Shown: positions 1 to 10,420, counted from the stretch's first letter. The stretch is DNA of 64,000 bases from Pseudomonadota bacterium (GCA_018240525.1 JAFEFN010000013.1:682001-746000); one strand, 5' to 3'. A program made the numbers and translations. The notes: a model not told the origin generated them from the sequence alone.

Positions 1-912
1 GCCGAAGCGCGCCTGATGAGCCTCATCGAGGGCGTGGAGTTTATCATCGTCGACAAGCGCGCCGATGCGGCGGCACGACGTGCACGGCATGCGCTGCTCA
101 GGGGGCGCAGCTTCGATGTACTGCTGCACATGCAGCTGGCCCTGCGCGCCAGCCTGCTCGCGCACCGCGTGCGGGCGGGCATCAAGCTGGGCTTCGACCG
201 CGCCCGGGCGCGCGAGATGCAGTGGCTGTTCACCAATGCGCGCATCGCCGCCCGCACGCGCCAACACGTGCTCGACAGCTTTTTCGGCTTCACCGAGTCC
301 CTGGGCATCTCCCAGCGGGTATTGCGCTGGGACCTGCCGCTTCCCCCCGCGGCACAGGATTACGCCGCCCGCCTGATCCCGGACGGGCAGCCCACGCTCA
401 TCGTCAGCCCGTGCTCCAGCCACCCGCTGCGCAACTGGCTGCCGGAGCGCTATGCCGCGGTGGCGGAACACGCCGCCGGCGCGCTCGGCATGCGGGTCAT
501 CCTGGCCGGTGGCCCGAGCACCCTGGAGCGTGAGGTGGGGGCCCGGATCGAGAAACTGTGCCGGCTGCCGGTCGTCAACCAGATCGGCAAGGACACCCTG
601 CCGGAACTGCTGGCGCTGCTCGGGCGCGCCCGCGCGCTGCTCACCCCCGACTCGGGCCCCGCCCACATGGGCACCATGGCCGGCACGCCCGTCATCGGCC
701 TGTACGCGGCCACCAACCCGGCGCGCAGCGGCCCCTACCTGTCGGGTCGCTGGTGCGTGGACGCCTACCCGCAGGCGGCGCGGACCTTCCGCGGCGTGGA
801 GCCGGACGAACTGCCCTGGACGCACAAGATCGAGGAGCCCGGTGTCATGGCGTTGATCGGCGTGGATCAGGTCACCGCGCGCCTCGACGAGTTGCTAGGA
901 TCTGCTCCATGA
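1..912 (+). CDS. Glycosyltransferase family 9 protein, LPS heptosyltransferase-like (5' partial)
   Basis: Transfers a sugar, probably a heptose, to the lipopolysaccharide inner core at the cytoplasmic face of the inner membrane. The frame is open to the left window edge, so the start lies outside; about 40-50 residues of the N-terminal Rossmann domain are missing compared with WaaC/WaaF proteins of roughly 340-350 residues. The C-terminal half shows the family features: a nucleotide-sugar loop (SPCSSHPLRNW), a glycine-rich strand (ILAGGPSTLE) and the donor-binding TPDSGPAHMGTMAGTPVIGLY segment near the visible residues 215-235. The stop overlaps the next start (ATGA), so the two genes are co-translated. 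A CHCC zinc-finger gene and glnE follow, as around waaF/waaC in Pseudomonas, which supports an LPS role. Whether it is heptosyltransferase I, II or a later-acting enzyme cannot be decided from this fragment. Confidence 0.85.
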   Translation, partial: AEARLMSLIEGVEFIIVDKRADAAARRARHALLRGRSFDVLLHMQLALRASLLAHRVRAGIKLGFDRARAREMQWLFTNARIAARTRQHVLDSFFGFTESLGISQRVLRWDLPLPPAAQDYAARLIPDGQPTLIVSPCSSHPLRNWLPERYAAVAEHAAGALGMRVILAGGPSTLEREVGARIEKLCRLPVVNQIGKDTLPELLALLGRARALLTPDSGPAHMGTMAGTPVIGLYAATNPARSGPYLSGRWCVDAYPQAARTFRGVEPDELPWTHKIEEPGVMALIGVDQVTARLDELLGSAP

Positions 913-1301
913 ACGACATCATGGTCCCGATCTCACCCGGCGAACTGCTCGACAAGATCACCATCCTCAGGATCAAGGTCGCGCGCATCCAGGACGCCGG
1001 CAAGCTTGCCAACGTGAAGCTGGAACTGTCCCTGCTCGAGAAGACCTGGACGGACAGCGGCTGCGCGACCGCGGCGGTGAGCGCCGACGAACACGCGCTG
1101 CAGGCGGTGAACGAGCGGCTCTGGGACATCGAGGACCGCATCCGCGAGAAGGAAGCGCACCATACCTTCGATCGCGACTTCATCGAGCTCGCCCGCTCGG
1201 TCTATATCTGCAACGACGAGCGCGCGGCCGTGAAGAAGCGCATCAACCAGGCGCTGGGCTCGCGCCTGGTCGAAGAGAAGTCCTACAAGCAGTACCGCTG
1301 A
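909..1301 (+). CDS. DUF6165 family protein, LPS-cluster associated
   Basis: A 130-residue soluble protein of unknown function. It opens with the family signature (VPISPGELLDKITIL), followed by a largely helical, charged body with motifs like LWDIEDRIREKE and a C-terminal SYKQYR. No signal peptide or membrane segment is visible. Its ATG overlaps the stop of the upstream glycosyltransferase by four bases, so expression is coupled. DUF6165 genes are typically found beside LPS core or glycan genes, so a helper role in LPS assembly is plausible but unproven. An internal ATG at 921 is possible, but the ATGA junction and the conserved N-terminus favour 909. Confidence 0.8.
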   Translation: MNDIMVPISPGELLDKITILRIKVARIQDAGKLANVKLELSLLEKTWTDSGCATAAVSADEHALQAVNERLWDIEDRIREKEAHHTFDRDFIELARSVYICNDERAAVKKRINQALGSRLVEEKSYKQYR

Positions 1302-1311
1302 GGACGGCCGC

Positions 1312-1506
1312 TCAGCGCAGCGTGAACTCCGCGCTGCAGTACGGGCACTTCGCCGCACCGGTGTCCTCGATGGGCAAATACACGCGTGGGTGCGAGTTCC
1401 ACAGGTACATCTGCGGCATCGGGCAGCACAGCGGCAGGTCGTCCGCGGTGACCTCGTACTGGTTCTGCGCGTTGGGTTCTATGAGCGGCTTGGCCGTTGC
1501 GACCAT
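1312..1506 (-). CDS. CHCC-type zinc-finger domain protein
   Basis: A 64-residue protein that is almost entirely one zf-CHCC domain, the fold shared with the NDUFS6 subunit of mitochondrial complex I. The likely metal ligands are Cys at the LPLCCPMP motif, His in WNSHPRVYLPI and the two cysteines of AAKCPYCSAEF near the C-terminus. It is convergent with the DUF6165 gene (10 bases apart) and lies just downstream of glnE on the same strand. The same small gene sits between glnE/ilvE and LPS genes in Pseudomonas. Function is unknown; metal binding is inferred from the conserved pattern. Confidence 0.85.
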   Translation of the reverse strand: MVATAKPLIEPNAQNQYEVTADDLPLCCPMPQMYLWNSHPRVYLPIEDTGAAKCPYCSAEFTLR

Positions 1507-1545
1507 GGGACGTGTGCCTTGGATCTGCTGCCGGACTGGCGCCGA

Positions 1546-4326
1546 TTATACCTGCGTCACCGCCGTGCCATCGGTCATCGTGGCCTCCCACACGGCGGTG
1601 ACCCCGGCGCGCATCTCGCGGAACTCCGCGGCCGCGACCAGCGGCTGCTTGCCGGCCAGCGACAGGTGGTGGGTGGCGCTGCGATAGGCGCGGTAGGCCC
1701 CGGTCAGCACATCCACGGTCGCCTGCGGCACGAGGTCCGCCGAGGCGACCGATTCCAGCTGGCGGATGGTGTCGGAGAACTGGGCCACCGGCGGGTACTC
1801 CTGGGCCCATCGAAGCGCCCAGTACTGCGCCAGGAACTCGATGTCGGCGATGCCGCCGGCGTCCTGCTTGATATCGAAGCGCTCGGCCCCGCCCTTGGCC
1901 AGCTCGCGGCGCATGCGCTCGCGCATGCTGCGCACCTCCTCGCGCAACGCCGCGCGCCGCACGTGGTGGCTGAGCACGTCCAGGCGCACGGCCTCGAAGC
2001 GCTCACGCAGCTGGGGTGCGCCGGCCACGGCGCGCGCATGCAGCAGGGCCTGGTGCTCCCAGGTCCAGGCTTCCCGGCGCTGGTACTCGGCGAAGGCGTC
2101 GATGTTGGTGATCAGCATGCCCCCCTTGCCGCTGGGGCGCAGGCGCTGGTCGACCTCGTACAGCCGACCGGCCGCGGAATGCATGGTGAGGAGGTGCACG
2201 ATGCGCTGCGCCAGGCGCACGAAGAACAGCTGGTTGTCGATCGGCCGAGGGGCGTCGGTCTCCTGCTGTTCCCCGCTGGAGTCGTGCAGAAACACCAGGT
2301 CCAGGTCCGAGGCGTAGCCAAGCTCCATGCCGCCGAGCTTGCCGTAGCCGACGGCGCAGATGTTCACCGCCCGCCGGTCGGTCCCGATCCCGCAGCGCGG
2401 CACGCCGAACTGCGCGGTGATCTGCCGCCAGCCCAGCTGCATCGCCTGCTCGACGATGAGTTCGGCGACATCGGTCAGGCGGTCGCTGACCTGCATGACC
2501 GGCAGCACCCCGGTGAGGTCGGCGACGCCGATGCGAAACAGCGCGGCCCGCTGGAACTGGCGCAGCGCCTCGACCTGCAGCTCGGGGTCGTCCTCGGCCA
2601 CCTGCGCCATGCGCGAGTCGAGGTCGGCGGCGAAGGCAGCGCGCCCGGGCGGCTGCGACAGCAGCCGCTCGTCGATCAGCTCATCCAGCAACAGCGGGTG
2701 GGCCGCGATCTGCGCGGCCAGGAAGTCGCCGTGGCGGCACAGCTCCACCAGTCGCGCACGCGCCGGCCCGTTCTCCTGCAGCAGCGCGAAGTAGGCCGAG
2801 CGCTGACCGATGGCCTCGATGATGGTGATGACGCGGCGCAGCACCGGCAGCTGCGCGCGGCTGCCGGCCACGTCGGCGAGCAACACGGGCACCAGCGCCT
2901 GCAGCCGGCGTCGGCCGGGCTCGTCCAGGCGGCGCACCAACGAGGAATCGCGCAGCTCCAGCAGCAGGCGCGCCGCTTCGGCGGCCTCGTGAAACCCGGC
3001 GCCGGCCAGCGCCTCGCCGATGGCGGCCGTTTCCGCATCGCTTCCCCAGAAGCGTCCGAGGTCGATGCGCACGGCGGCGCGCTCCGGCTCGCTGCCCGCG
3101 AAGATCACCTGGTGGAAATGCGCACTGACGCGCTCGCGGTGCACCGCCAGCGCGCGCTCGAAGGCAGCCCAGTCCGGCAGCTCCATCGCGAGCGCCAGCC
3201 GCTCGCGTGCGAGTGCCGTCGCCGGCAGCTGGTGAGTCTGCGCATCGGCGAGCATCTGCAGCCGGTTCTCCACGCGGCGCAGGAATACGTAGGCCTCGTG
3301 CAGCTCGCCGACGGCCGGTCCTGGCAGCAGCCGCGCCTCCCCCAGGTACCGCAGGGCCTCGAACAGCGAAGCGGTCTGCAAGCGCCGCTCGCGGCCGCCG
3401 CGGGTCAGCTGCAGGGCCTGCACGATGAACTCGATCTCGCGGATCCCGCCCGGGCCGAGCTTCACATTGTCGGCCAGCTCGCGCCGCTCGATCTCGCGGG
3501 CGATCAGGGCCTTCATCTCGCGCAGGCTCTCGAACACCCCGTAGTCCAGGTAGCGCCGGTAGACGAAGGGCCGCACCGCAGCGGCCTGCACCTCCGCGTA
3601 GCGCTCGACGGCGGTGATCGGCCGTGCCTTCACGTAGGCGTAGCGCTCCCAGTCGCGGCCGTGGCGCAGCAGGTAGTCCTCGAACGAGGCGAAGCTCGCC
3701 ACCAGCGGCCCGGAATCGCCGAAGGGACGCAGGCGCAGGTCGACGCGCAGCACGAAGCCGTCGGCGGTGCGCGCCGACAGCAGCCGCGACATCCCCTGCC
3801 CCAGGCGCGTGAAGAACTCCTCGTTCGCAATGGCGCGCGCCCCATCGGTCTCGCCGTGCTCCGGGAACAGCAGCACCAGGTCCACGTCCGAGGAGAAATT
3901 GAGCTCGCCGCCCCCGAGCTTGCCCATGCCGAGCACCAGGAGCGGCTGCACGGTACCGGCCGGGCCGCGGGGCTCCCCGTAACGGGCAACGAGCGCGGCC
4001 CGGGCCTGCGCCAGGGCGGCACCGATGGCGGCGTCGGCGAAGGCCGTGAGCTCTCTGAGCGTGCTGGCAAGGTCGGCCCAGCCGGCCAGGTCGCGCCAGG
4101 CGATGCGCACCTGTTCGCGGCGTCGCCAGTGGCGCAGCGCCGCCTGCACCTGCGACTCCGGTGCATCCACCGCCTGCACCGGCGCCCGCGCGATGAAGTC
4201 GTCCTTGCTGAGGGTGCGCTCGAGGTCCCCGGCGGCGACCAGCTCCGCGAGCAGTCGCGGCGTGCGTGAGCAGGATTCGGCGACGTAGTCGCTGGCGGCA
4301 AAGACCCTGGTGAGGGATTCGCGCAC
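1546..4326 (-). CDS. glnE: Bifunctional glutamine synthetase adenylyltransferase / adenylyl-removing enzyme
   Basis: Adds or removes AMP on glutamine synthetase subunits in response to PII, tuning nitrogen assimilation. Two nucleotidyltransferase domains are visible. The N-terminal one (deadenylylation) has GMGKLGGGELNFSSDVDL near residue 130; the C-terminal one (adenylylation) has GYGKLGGMELGYASDLDL near residue 655. Each carries the catalytic SDxDL aspartates, and the regulatory linker lies between. The annotated start is a GTG at 4326 giving 926 residues, but homology to GlnE (E. coli 946) appears to run on upstream: the frame stays open through 4440, encoding a plausible helical N-terminus, yet holds no ATG, GTG or TTG before it enters the upstream gene. 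The true start may be a CTG or ATC codon near 4410-4440, adjoining the upstream gene's stop. Confidence 0.95.
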   Translation of the reverse strand: MRESLTRVFAASDYVAESCSRTPRLLAELVAAGDLERTLSKDDFIARAPVQAVDAPESQVQAALRHWRRREQVRIAWRDLAGWADLASTLRELTAFADAAIGAALAQARAALVARYGEPRGPAGTVQPLLVLGMGKLGGGELNFSSDVDLVLLFPEHGETDGARAIANEEFFTRLGQGMSRLLSARTADGFVLRVDLRLRPFGDSGPLVASFASFEDYLLRHGRDWERYAYVKARPITAVERYAEVQAAAVRPFVYRRYLDYGVFESLREMKALIAREIERRELADNVKLGPGGIREIEFIVQALQLTRGGRERRLQTASLFEALRYLGEARLLPGPAVGELHEAYVFLRRVENRLQMLADAQTHQLPATALARERLALAMELPDWAAFERALAVHRERVSAHFHQVIFAGSEPERAAVRIDLGRFWGSDAETAAIGEALAGAGFHEAAEAARLLLELRDSSLVRRLDEPGRRRLQALVPVLLADVAGSRAQLPVLRRVITIIEAIGQRSAYFALLQENGPARARLVELCRHGDFLAAQIAAHPLLLDELIDERLLSQPPGRAAFAADLDSRMAQVAEDDPELQVEALRQFQRAALFRIGVADLTGVLPVMQVSDRLTDVAELIVEQAMQLGWRQITAQFGVPRCGIGTDRRAVNICAVGYGKLGGMELGYASDLDLVFLHDSSGEQQETDAPRPIDNQLFFVRLAQRIVHLLTMHSAAGRLYEVDQRLRPSGKGGMLITNIDAFAEYQRREAWTWEHQALLHARAVAGAPQLRERFEAVRLDVLSHHVRRAALREEVRSMRERMRRELAKGGAERFDIKQDAGGIADIEFLAQYWALRWAQEYPPVAQFSDTIRQLESVASADLVPQATVDVLTGAYRAYRSATHHLSLAGKQPLVAAAEFREMRAGVTAVWEATMTDGTAVTQV

Positions 4327-4436
4327 CGCCGCGGGGGCGCCGAGGACGGCAGCGGCGGCGGCCTCGTTGGCGCGCAGCGCCTCGAGGGAACGCTCCAGGT
4401 GTTCGTGCAGCCCGGGACTGATCCCCCGCCCGGGAA

Positions 4437-5354
4437 TCAGTTCCAGATGTTGCCCCCGAGGTCGTGCACGGAGGCGGTGTCCATGCGACGGCTGAGGCCG
4501 CGGAAGTGCGAGGACGCCGCATACGCCTGCGCCCCGTCGGACAGGTCGAGCGAGCCGCCGTCACCCTCGATGAGGCTGTTGTCGATGTGCACGTTCGCCG
4601 CGCGCGCCTGCACGCCGACGCCCGTGGCGGTGATGTGACTGTTGGTGATGTGGATCTCGCAGCCATCCTGGGCACTGACCGCATCGCCGTCGAACTGCAG
4701 GTTGCGATTGTCGATGTGCAGCATGCGATCGCCCTGGCAGACGATCGGCTCGTGGCGGCGCTCGAGCGCCGCGCTGGTGACCGTGGCGTCACGGGTGCGC
4801 GCGGCCACCGGTGGCGATGCCGCGCCGCCGCGGATGCTGTAGCCCGGTCCTGACTGGATGACCTGGTTCTCCGCCGCCCTCGGGGCGGCCGGCGCCGCGC
4901 CCGCCGCCTGGATGCTATAGCCGGGCCCGGACTTGAGCACCTTGCCGCCGCCGGCGTCCGGGTGGACCTCGGCCGCCGGGGACGGGCGCGCGGCTTCTCC
5001 ATACTGCGCAGGCTCCGTCTCTGCCTCCGCGGGCGCGGGCGCCGCCGCGGCCATCGGGGTCGCCGCGGGTTCGGCCGCCGCCGCGGGCTGCGTCGCCGGG
5101 GCGAGCGTGCCGCCCGGCAGGCCGGCAACCAGCTGGTCCGCGCGCACGACGCGCACCTCGCCGCTGTCCTTCACGCGGACGGTGAAGCTGTGGCTCTGCG
5201 GGTCCGTGGCGACGACTTCGACCTGCGCGTTGCGCTCGAGCGCGGCGCGCGCCCAGCCCATTGAGTCCTGGCCCTCGTGCGTGCAGCCGCCCGCGGCCGT
5301 CAGCACGACGCAGGCAGCGAGATTCAGGGCAGAGGACCGAAGGGTGATTGTCAT
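4437..5354 (-). CDS. Exported protein of unknown function with Ala/Pro-rich middle and beta-helix-like C-terminus
   Basis: A 305-residue protein that I do not recognise. I chose the ATG at 5354 because it has a GGAGA ribosome site seven bases upstream and begins a signal sequence (MTITLRSSALNLAACVVLTA) ending in AAGGC, a weak lipobox; the frame extends further upstream without coding character. After a small beta-rich domain (VEVVATDPQSHSFTVRVKD) comes an Ala/Pro/Glu-rich stretch holding two copies of a SGPGYSI motif about 35 residues apart. The last ~100 residues alternate short hydrophobic strands (RMLHIDNRNLQFDG, CEIHITNSHITATG, ANVHIDNSLIEGDGG), as in a small right-handed beta-helix. It lies between groEL and glnE on the same strand. 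Confidence 0.6.
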   Translation of the reverse strand: MTITLRSSALNLAACVVLTAAGGCTHEGQDSMGWARAALERNAQVEVVATDPQSHSFTVRVKDSGEVRVVRADQLVAGLPGGTLAPATQPAAAAEPAATPMAAAAPAPAEAETEPAQYGEAARPSPAAEVHPDAGGGKVLKSGPGYSIQAAGAAPAAPRAAENQVIQSGPGYSIRGGAASPPVAARTRDATVTSAALERRHEPIVCQGDRMLHIDNRNLQFDGDAVSAQDGCEIHITNSHITATGVGVQARAANVHIDNSLIEGDGGSLDLSDGAQAYAASSHFRGLSRRMDTASVHDLGGNIWN

Positions 5355-5449
5355 GGCAAGTCTCCGCGCAGGGGAGGGACGATAGCGCTGCGCGCACGCC
5401 CGGGGAAGTAGGCGTGGACCGTAGTTCTGCGCCGCAGGAACGACGGCCG

Positions 5450-5480
5450 AAAAAAAAACAGGCCCCGGTGAAGGGGCCTG
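5450..5480 (-). terminator. Rho-independent terminator of the groES-groEL operon
   Basis: Read on the minus strand, an 8-bp perfect stem (CAGGCCCC / GGGGCCTG, 5459-5466 with 5473-5480) with a 6-base loop is followed by nine T residues (5450-5458). It lies 140 bases downstream of the groEL stop and before the next minus-strand gene, so it should end the chaperonin transcript. Confidence 0.9.
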
Positions 5481-5619
5481 CGAGTAGTGCGCGGAATAGG
5501 GGGTCTTGTTCCGCGTCTTTGGGGGTGGCGGCCGGCGGTGAGCCGGCCGCGAACCCTTAACAGTTATGTAAAGCGTAACGAGTGTTGTGGGGGGAATCGA
5601 TACCTCTTTAGAGAGGTTC

Positions 5620-7287
<1,668 letters not shown>

Positions 7288-7581
7288 TTACTTGCTTTCA
7301 ATCACGGCCATGACGTCTTCTTCGCGCATGACCACGAGCTCGTCGCCGTCGAGCTTGACCTCAGTCCCGCTGTACTTGCCGAACAGGATCTTGTCGCCAA
7401 CCTTGACGTCGAGGGGACGGACGGTGCCGTCGTCCAGAATTTTTCCCTTGCCGACCGCAACGATCTTTCCCTGCACCGGCTTCTCAGCTGCGGTGTCCGG
7501 GATGATGATCCCGCCCGGAGAGGTGCGATCCTCCTCGAGACGCTTGACGATGACGCGGTCATGAAGAGGACGGATCTTCAT
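7288..7581 (-). CDS. groES: Co-chaperonin GroES, 10 kDa subunit
   Basis: Caps the GroEL ring as a heptameric lid. The 97-residue protein shows the classic [17 protein letters not shown] start, the mobile loop ([19 protein letters not shown], about residues 16-34), and the C-terminal [20 protein letters not shown] at 7581 has an AAGGAGC ribosome site. It is the first gene of the groES-groEL operon. Confidence 0.99.
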   Translation of the reverse strand: MKIRPLHDRVIVKRLEEDRTSPGGIIIPDTAAEKPVQGKIVAVGKGKILDDGTVRPLDVKVGDKILFGKYSGTEVKLDGDELVVMREEDVMAVIESK

Positions 7582-7634
7582 GGGGTACGCTCCTTAAACT
7601 TTGATTGATATGGATTTCTGCGCGAGGAAAGCTG

Positions 7635-7661
7635 TTAGCACTCCCCCCTCGCGGCTGCTAA
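7635..7661 (-). promoter_or_regulatory. CIRCE operator (HrcA-binding inverted repeat)
   Basis: TTAGCACTC, nine bases, then GGCTGCTAA: 16 of 18 positions match the CIRCE consensus TTAGCACTC-N9-GAGTGCTAA, with mismatches only at the second and third bases of the right half. It lies 54 bases upstream of the groES start and abuts the -10 element, the usual position for HrcA repression of chaperonin genes. The hrcA gene itself is not in this window. Confidence 0.88.
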
Positions 7662-7688
7662 TGATAGTGGCGTAAGCTCCGAATTCAA
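7661..7688 (-). promoter_or_regulatory. Sigma-70-type promoter of groES-groEL
   Basis: On the minus strand, -35 TTGAAT (7683-7688) and -10 TATCAT (7661-7666) are separated by 16 bases. The CIRCE repeat begins at the -10 and would cover the transcription start. I see no clear sigma-32 element, so HrcA derepression may be the main heat control. Confidence 0.7.
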
Positions 7689-7845
7689 GTCGGGCGGAGG
7701 GTTTTTTAGGCCTGCCCGACCGGGAGGGTGCCCAGCCGCAGTGGAACGCCTATCTTTTCCGGAAGTTGAACGCTGGTTCCTGCCGGCCCTCCAAGAGCTG
7801 GGCTATAAGGCCCGAGCTGACCTGGTGCAGGTCCCACGTTAAGGT

Positions 7846-9702
7846 ATGGCCGTGACAGTCATGAGACATATCGCAGGCATCGCGCTGCTCGCCCTGCTGA
7901 GCCTGCGGGCCGTGGCCGCGGATCCCCCGGCCCCCGCCCCCGGCGCCGCCCCGTCCGGCCTGGCTGCCGCCCTGGCCCGATCCGGCGAAGACGATTTCCT
8001 GCAGCCCGACCAGGCCTTCCGGCTGGACGTCGTCCCCGAGGGCAGCGACCGGGTGGGGCTGAACTTCGAGATCGCCGACGGCTACTACCTGTACCGGGCC
8101 CGCATCAAGGTCGCCAGCGCCAGCACCGCCGCCCAGCTCGGCGCGCTGCAGATGCCCGACGGCCAGGTGAAGAACGACGAGTACTTCGGTCGCCAGGAGG
8201 TCTACCACCACGAGCTGCGCGCCACGCTGCCCGTCGCGCGCGCCAACGCCAAGGCGCTGGAGCTGCCCCTGGAGGTGACCTACCAGGGGTGCGCCGACAA
8301 GGGCCTGTGCTACCCGCCCATCACCAAGTCCTTCACCGTGAAGCTCGCCGGCGGGGCAGCCGGCGCCGCCCCCACGCCGGGCAGTGCCACGGGCGGTGCG
8401 GCCGGCGGCAGCGAGCAGGACCACTTCGCCGCCCTGTTGCGCAATGCCAGCCTGCTGGCCGTGCTCGGCAGCTTCTACCTGGCCGGCCTGCTGCTCTCCT
8501 TCACCCCCTGCGTGCTGCCGATGGTCCCGATCCTCTCGGGAATCATCTTCGGGGGCGGCAGGAGCGTCTCCACCGCCCGCGGCTTCTCGCTGTCGCTGAG
8601 CTACGTGCTCGGCATGGCGCTCACCTATACCCTCGCCGGGCTGGCCGCGGCGGCGGCCGGCAAGCAGGTCCAGGCCCTGTTCCAGCAGTGGTGGGTGCTG
8701 GCGCTGTTTGCCGCGCTGTTCGTGGCGCTGGCGTTATCCATGTTCGGGCTCTTCACCGTGCAGATGCCGGCGGCCATCCAGACGCGCCTCGCCAACGTGA
8801 GCAACCGCCAGAGCGGCGGTTCGCTGGGCGGTGTGGCGGTCATGGGGGCGCTGTCGGCGCTCATCGTGACCACCTGCGTCGGCCCGGCCCTGGTCGGCGC
8901 GCTGATCGTCATCAGCGAGACCGGCCAGATGGCCCGCGGCGGGGCGGCCCTGTTTGCCATGAGCATCGGCATGGGCACGCCGCTGTTGGCGGTGGGGGCC
9001 TCGGCCGGCAGGTTCCTGCCCAAGGCCGGCCCGTGGATGGAGCTGGTCAAGAAGCTCTTCGGGGTGATGATGCTCGCGGTGGCCGCCTGGATGCTGGCGC
9101 GCATCACCCCGGACCGGCTGACGCTGGTGCTGTGGTCGGTGCCGGCGCTGGCTCTGGCCTGGCTGCTGTGGAGGCAGCGCGCCACCCGCACAAGGCCGGC
9201 CGGCGTGATGCTGCGCACCGCCGGCACGCTTGCCGGGGCGTACGGTCTGGCGCTCCTGGCCGGCGCGGCGCTGGGCCACGGCGATCCTCTGGCGCCGCTC
9301 GCCCTGAGCGCCCAGGCACACGCTCAGGCGCTCCCGTTCCGCCCCATCCGCTCGCTGGCGGAGCTCGACCGCGAGGTCGCCCAGGCCCGGGCGCGGGGCA
9401 AGACCGTGCTGGTGGATTTTTCGGCCGAGTGGTGCACCTCCTGCAAGGAGATGGAGCGCTACACCTTCACCGACAAGGGCGTGCAGACCGCCCTCGCGCA
9501 AACCGTCCTGCTGCGGGCCGACGTCACCGCGAACAACGCGGACGACCAGGCGCTGCTGAGGCACTTCGGCATCTTCGGACCGCCGACCATCGCCTTCTAT
9601 GGCAGCGATGGCCAGGAGCGCGCCCCCTACCGGGTCGTCGGATTCATGAAGGCCGATGCCTTTGCCGCGCGCGTGCACGCGGCACTCAACCCCTCGACGT
9701 GA
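7846..9702 (+). CDS. dsbD: Thiol:disulfide interchange protein DsbD
   Basis: Carries electrons from cytoplasmic thioredoxin across the inner membrane to periplasmic DsbC/DsbG and cytochrome-c maturation factors. Domains in order: signal peptide; periplasmic alpha domain with the cysteine pair of QGCADKGLCYPP (about residues 147-153); an eight-helix membrane domain with redox cysteines in SFTPCVLPM and VTTCVGPAL; and a C-terminal thioredoxin domain with WCTSC near residues 529-533. The 618-residue length is normal. Of three in-frame starts, ATG 7846 lies only one base from AAGG, whereas GTG 7852 is seven bases from it and may be the true start; ATG 7861 is the third. The stop overlaps the next gene (GTGA). 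The 264-base spacer to groES also holds a 33-codon GTG frame (7741-7842) that I do not call. Confidence 0.96.
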   Translation: MAVTVMRHIAGIALLALLSLRAVAADPPAPAPGAAPSGLAAALARSGEDDFLQPDQAFRLDVVPEGSDRVGLNFEIADGYYLYRARIKVASASTAAQLGALQMPDGQVKNDEYFGRQEVYHHELRATLPVARANAKALELPLEVTYQGCADKGLCYPPITKSFTVKLAGGAAGAAPTPGSATGGAAGGSEQDHFAALLRNASLLAVLGSFYLAGLLLSFTPCVLPMVPILSGIIFGGGRSVSTARGFSLSLSYVLGMALTYTLAGLAAAAAGKQVQALFQQWWVLALFAALFVALALSMFGLFTVQMPAAIQTRLANVSNRQSGGSLGGVAVMGALSALIVTTCVGPALVGALIVISETGQMARGGAALFAMSIGMGTPLLAVGASAGRFLPKAGPWMELVKKLFGVMMLAVAAWMLARITPDRLTLVLWSVPALALAWLLWRQRATRTRPAGVMLRTAGTLAGAYGLALLAGAALGHGDPLAPLALSAQAHAQALPFRPIRSLAELDREVAQARARGKTVLVDFSAEWCTSCKEMERYTFTDKGVQTALAQTVLLRADVTANNADDQALLRHFGIFGPPTIAFYGSDGQERAPYRVVGFMKADAFAARVHAALNPST

Positions 9703-10409
9703 CCGCGGGCGGCCCTTCGCGCCGCGGGAGCCTGCCCGTCCTCGTCGCCGTCGTCGGGGTGGCGGCGGCCATCGGCTTCCTCGCACACCGCCTCCTGCCG
9801 GCCCGGGGAGGCCTGCAGGCGGCGGCGCCGGCGGCCACGCAGGGTCCGCACGCGCCGACCACTCCCCTGGCCCCCGCCGCGGGTCGCAAGGTACCGGATG
9901 AGGTCCCCGACATCGTCCTGCCCGACCTCGACGGCCGCCCGCACCATCTGGCCGAGTACCGCGGCAAGCTCCTGGTCATCAACTTCTGGGCCACCTGGTG
10001 CGATCCGTGCCGGCGGGAGATCCCCCTCCTGAAAAGCCTGAGGGTCGAATTTGCGAAAGATGGCCTCGAAATTGTCGGTATCGCCGTCGATTCTGGCGTT
10101 GAAGTGGCCAAGTACGCCCAGGTGCACGGGATGACCTACCCCTTGCTGGTCGGCGAGCAGGGCGGCCTGGAGGCGGCGACGGCCTTCGGCATGGATCTGG
10201 TGCTGCCCTTCAGCGTGTTCGCCGACCGTGCCGGCCATGTCGTGGCGCTCAAGGTCGGAGAGCTGCGGCCCGAGGAAGCGCATGCGATCCTGTCAGGCCT
10301 TCGGGACCTCGATCAGGGCCACCTCACCCTCGCGGCCGCCCAGGCCCGCATCGCAGGCCAGGTGGCGGCACTCAACGGCCGCCGCGCCGCCCCCTCCCCG
10401 GAACACTAG
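9699..10409 (+). CDS. TlpA/ResA-family membrane-anchored thioredoxin-like protein
   Basis: A periplasmic thiol oxidoreductase, probably receiving electrons from the adjacent DsbD. The GTG start at 9699 overlaps the dsbD stop by four bases. Residues about 11-30 form one membrane anchor (LPVLVAVVGVAAAIGFLAH), then an Ala/Pro linker, then a redoxin domain (VPDIVLPDLDGRPHHLAEYRG) with the active site WCDPC at cysteines 101 and 104 and the conserved PFSVFADRAG strand with cis-Pro. 236 residues. Such proteins reduce apocytochrome c or other exported thiols; the exact client cannot be told from sequence. Confidence 0.92.
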   Translation: MTAGGPSRRGSLPVLVAVVGVAAAIGFLAHRLLPARGGLQAAAPAATQGPHAPTTPLAPAAGRKVPDEVPDIVLPDLDGRPHHLAEYRGKLLVINFWATWCDPCRREIPLLKSLRVEFAKDGLEIVGIAVDSGVEVAKYAQVHGMTYPLLVGEQGGLEAATAFGMDLVLPFSVFADRAGHVVALKVGELRPEEAHAILSGLRDLDQGHLTLAAAQARIAGQVAALNGRRAAPSPEH

Positions 10410-10420
10410 ATCCGGTCTGA

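Noticed and set aside
1390..4269. Very long open frame opposite glnE (959 codons), and similar long frames opposite groEL, plsB and rho
   Set aside because: These are antisense shadows caused by high third-position GC; their translations are low-complexity His/Arg/Ala/Gly-rich and the sense genes are certain.
7741..7842. 33-codon GTG frame directly before dsbD
   Set aside because: No ribosome site, no recognised homology, and it overlaps the region expected to hold the dsbD promoter and leader.
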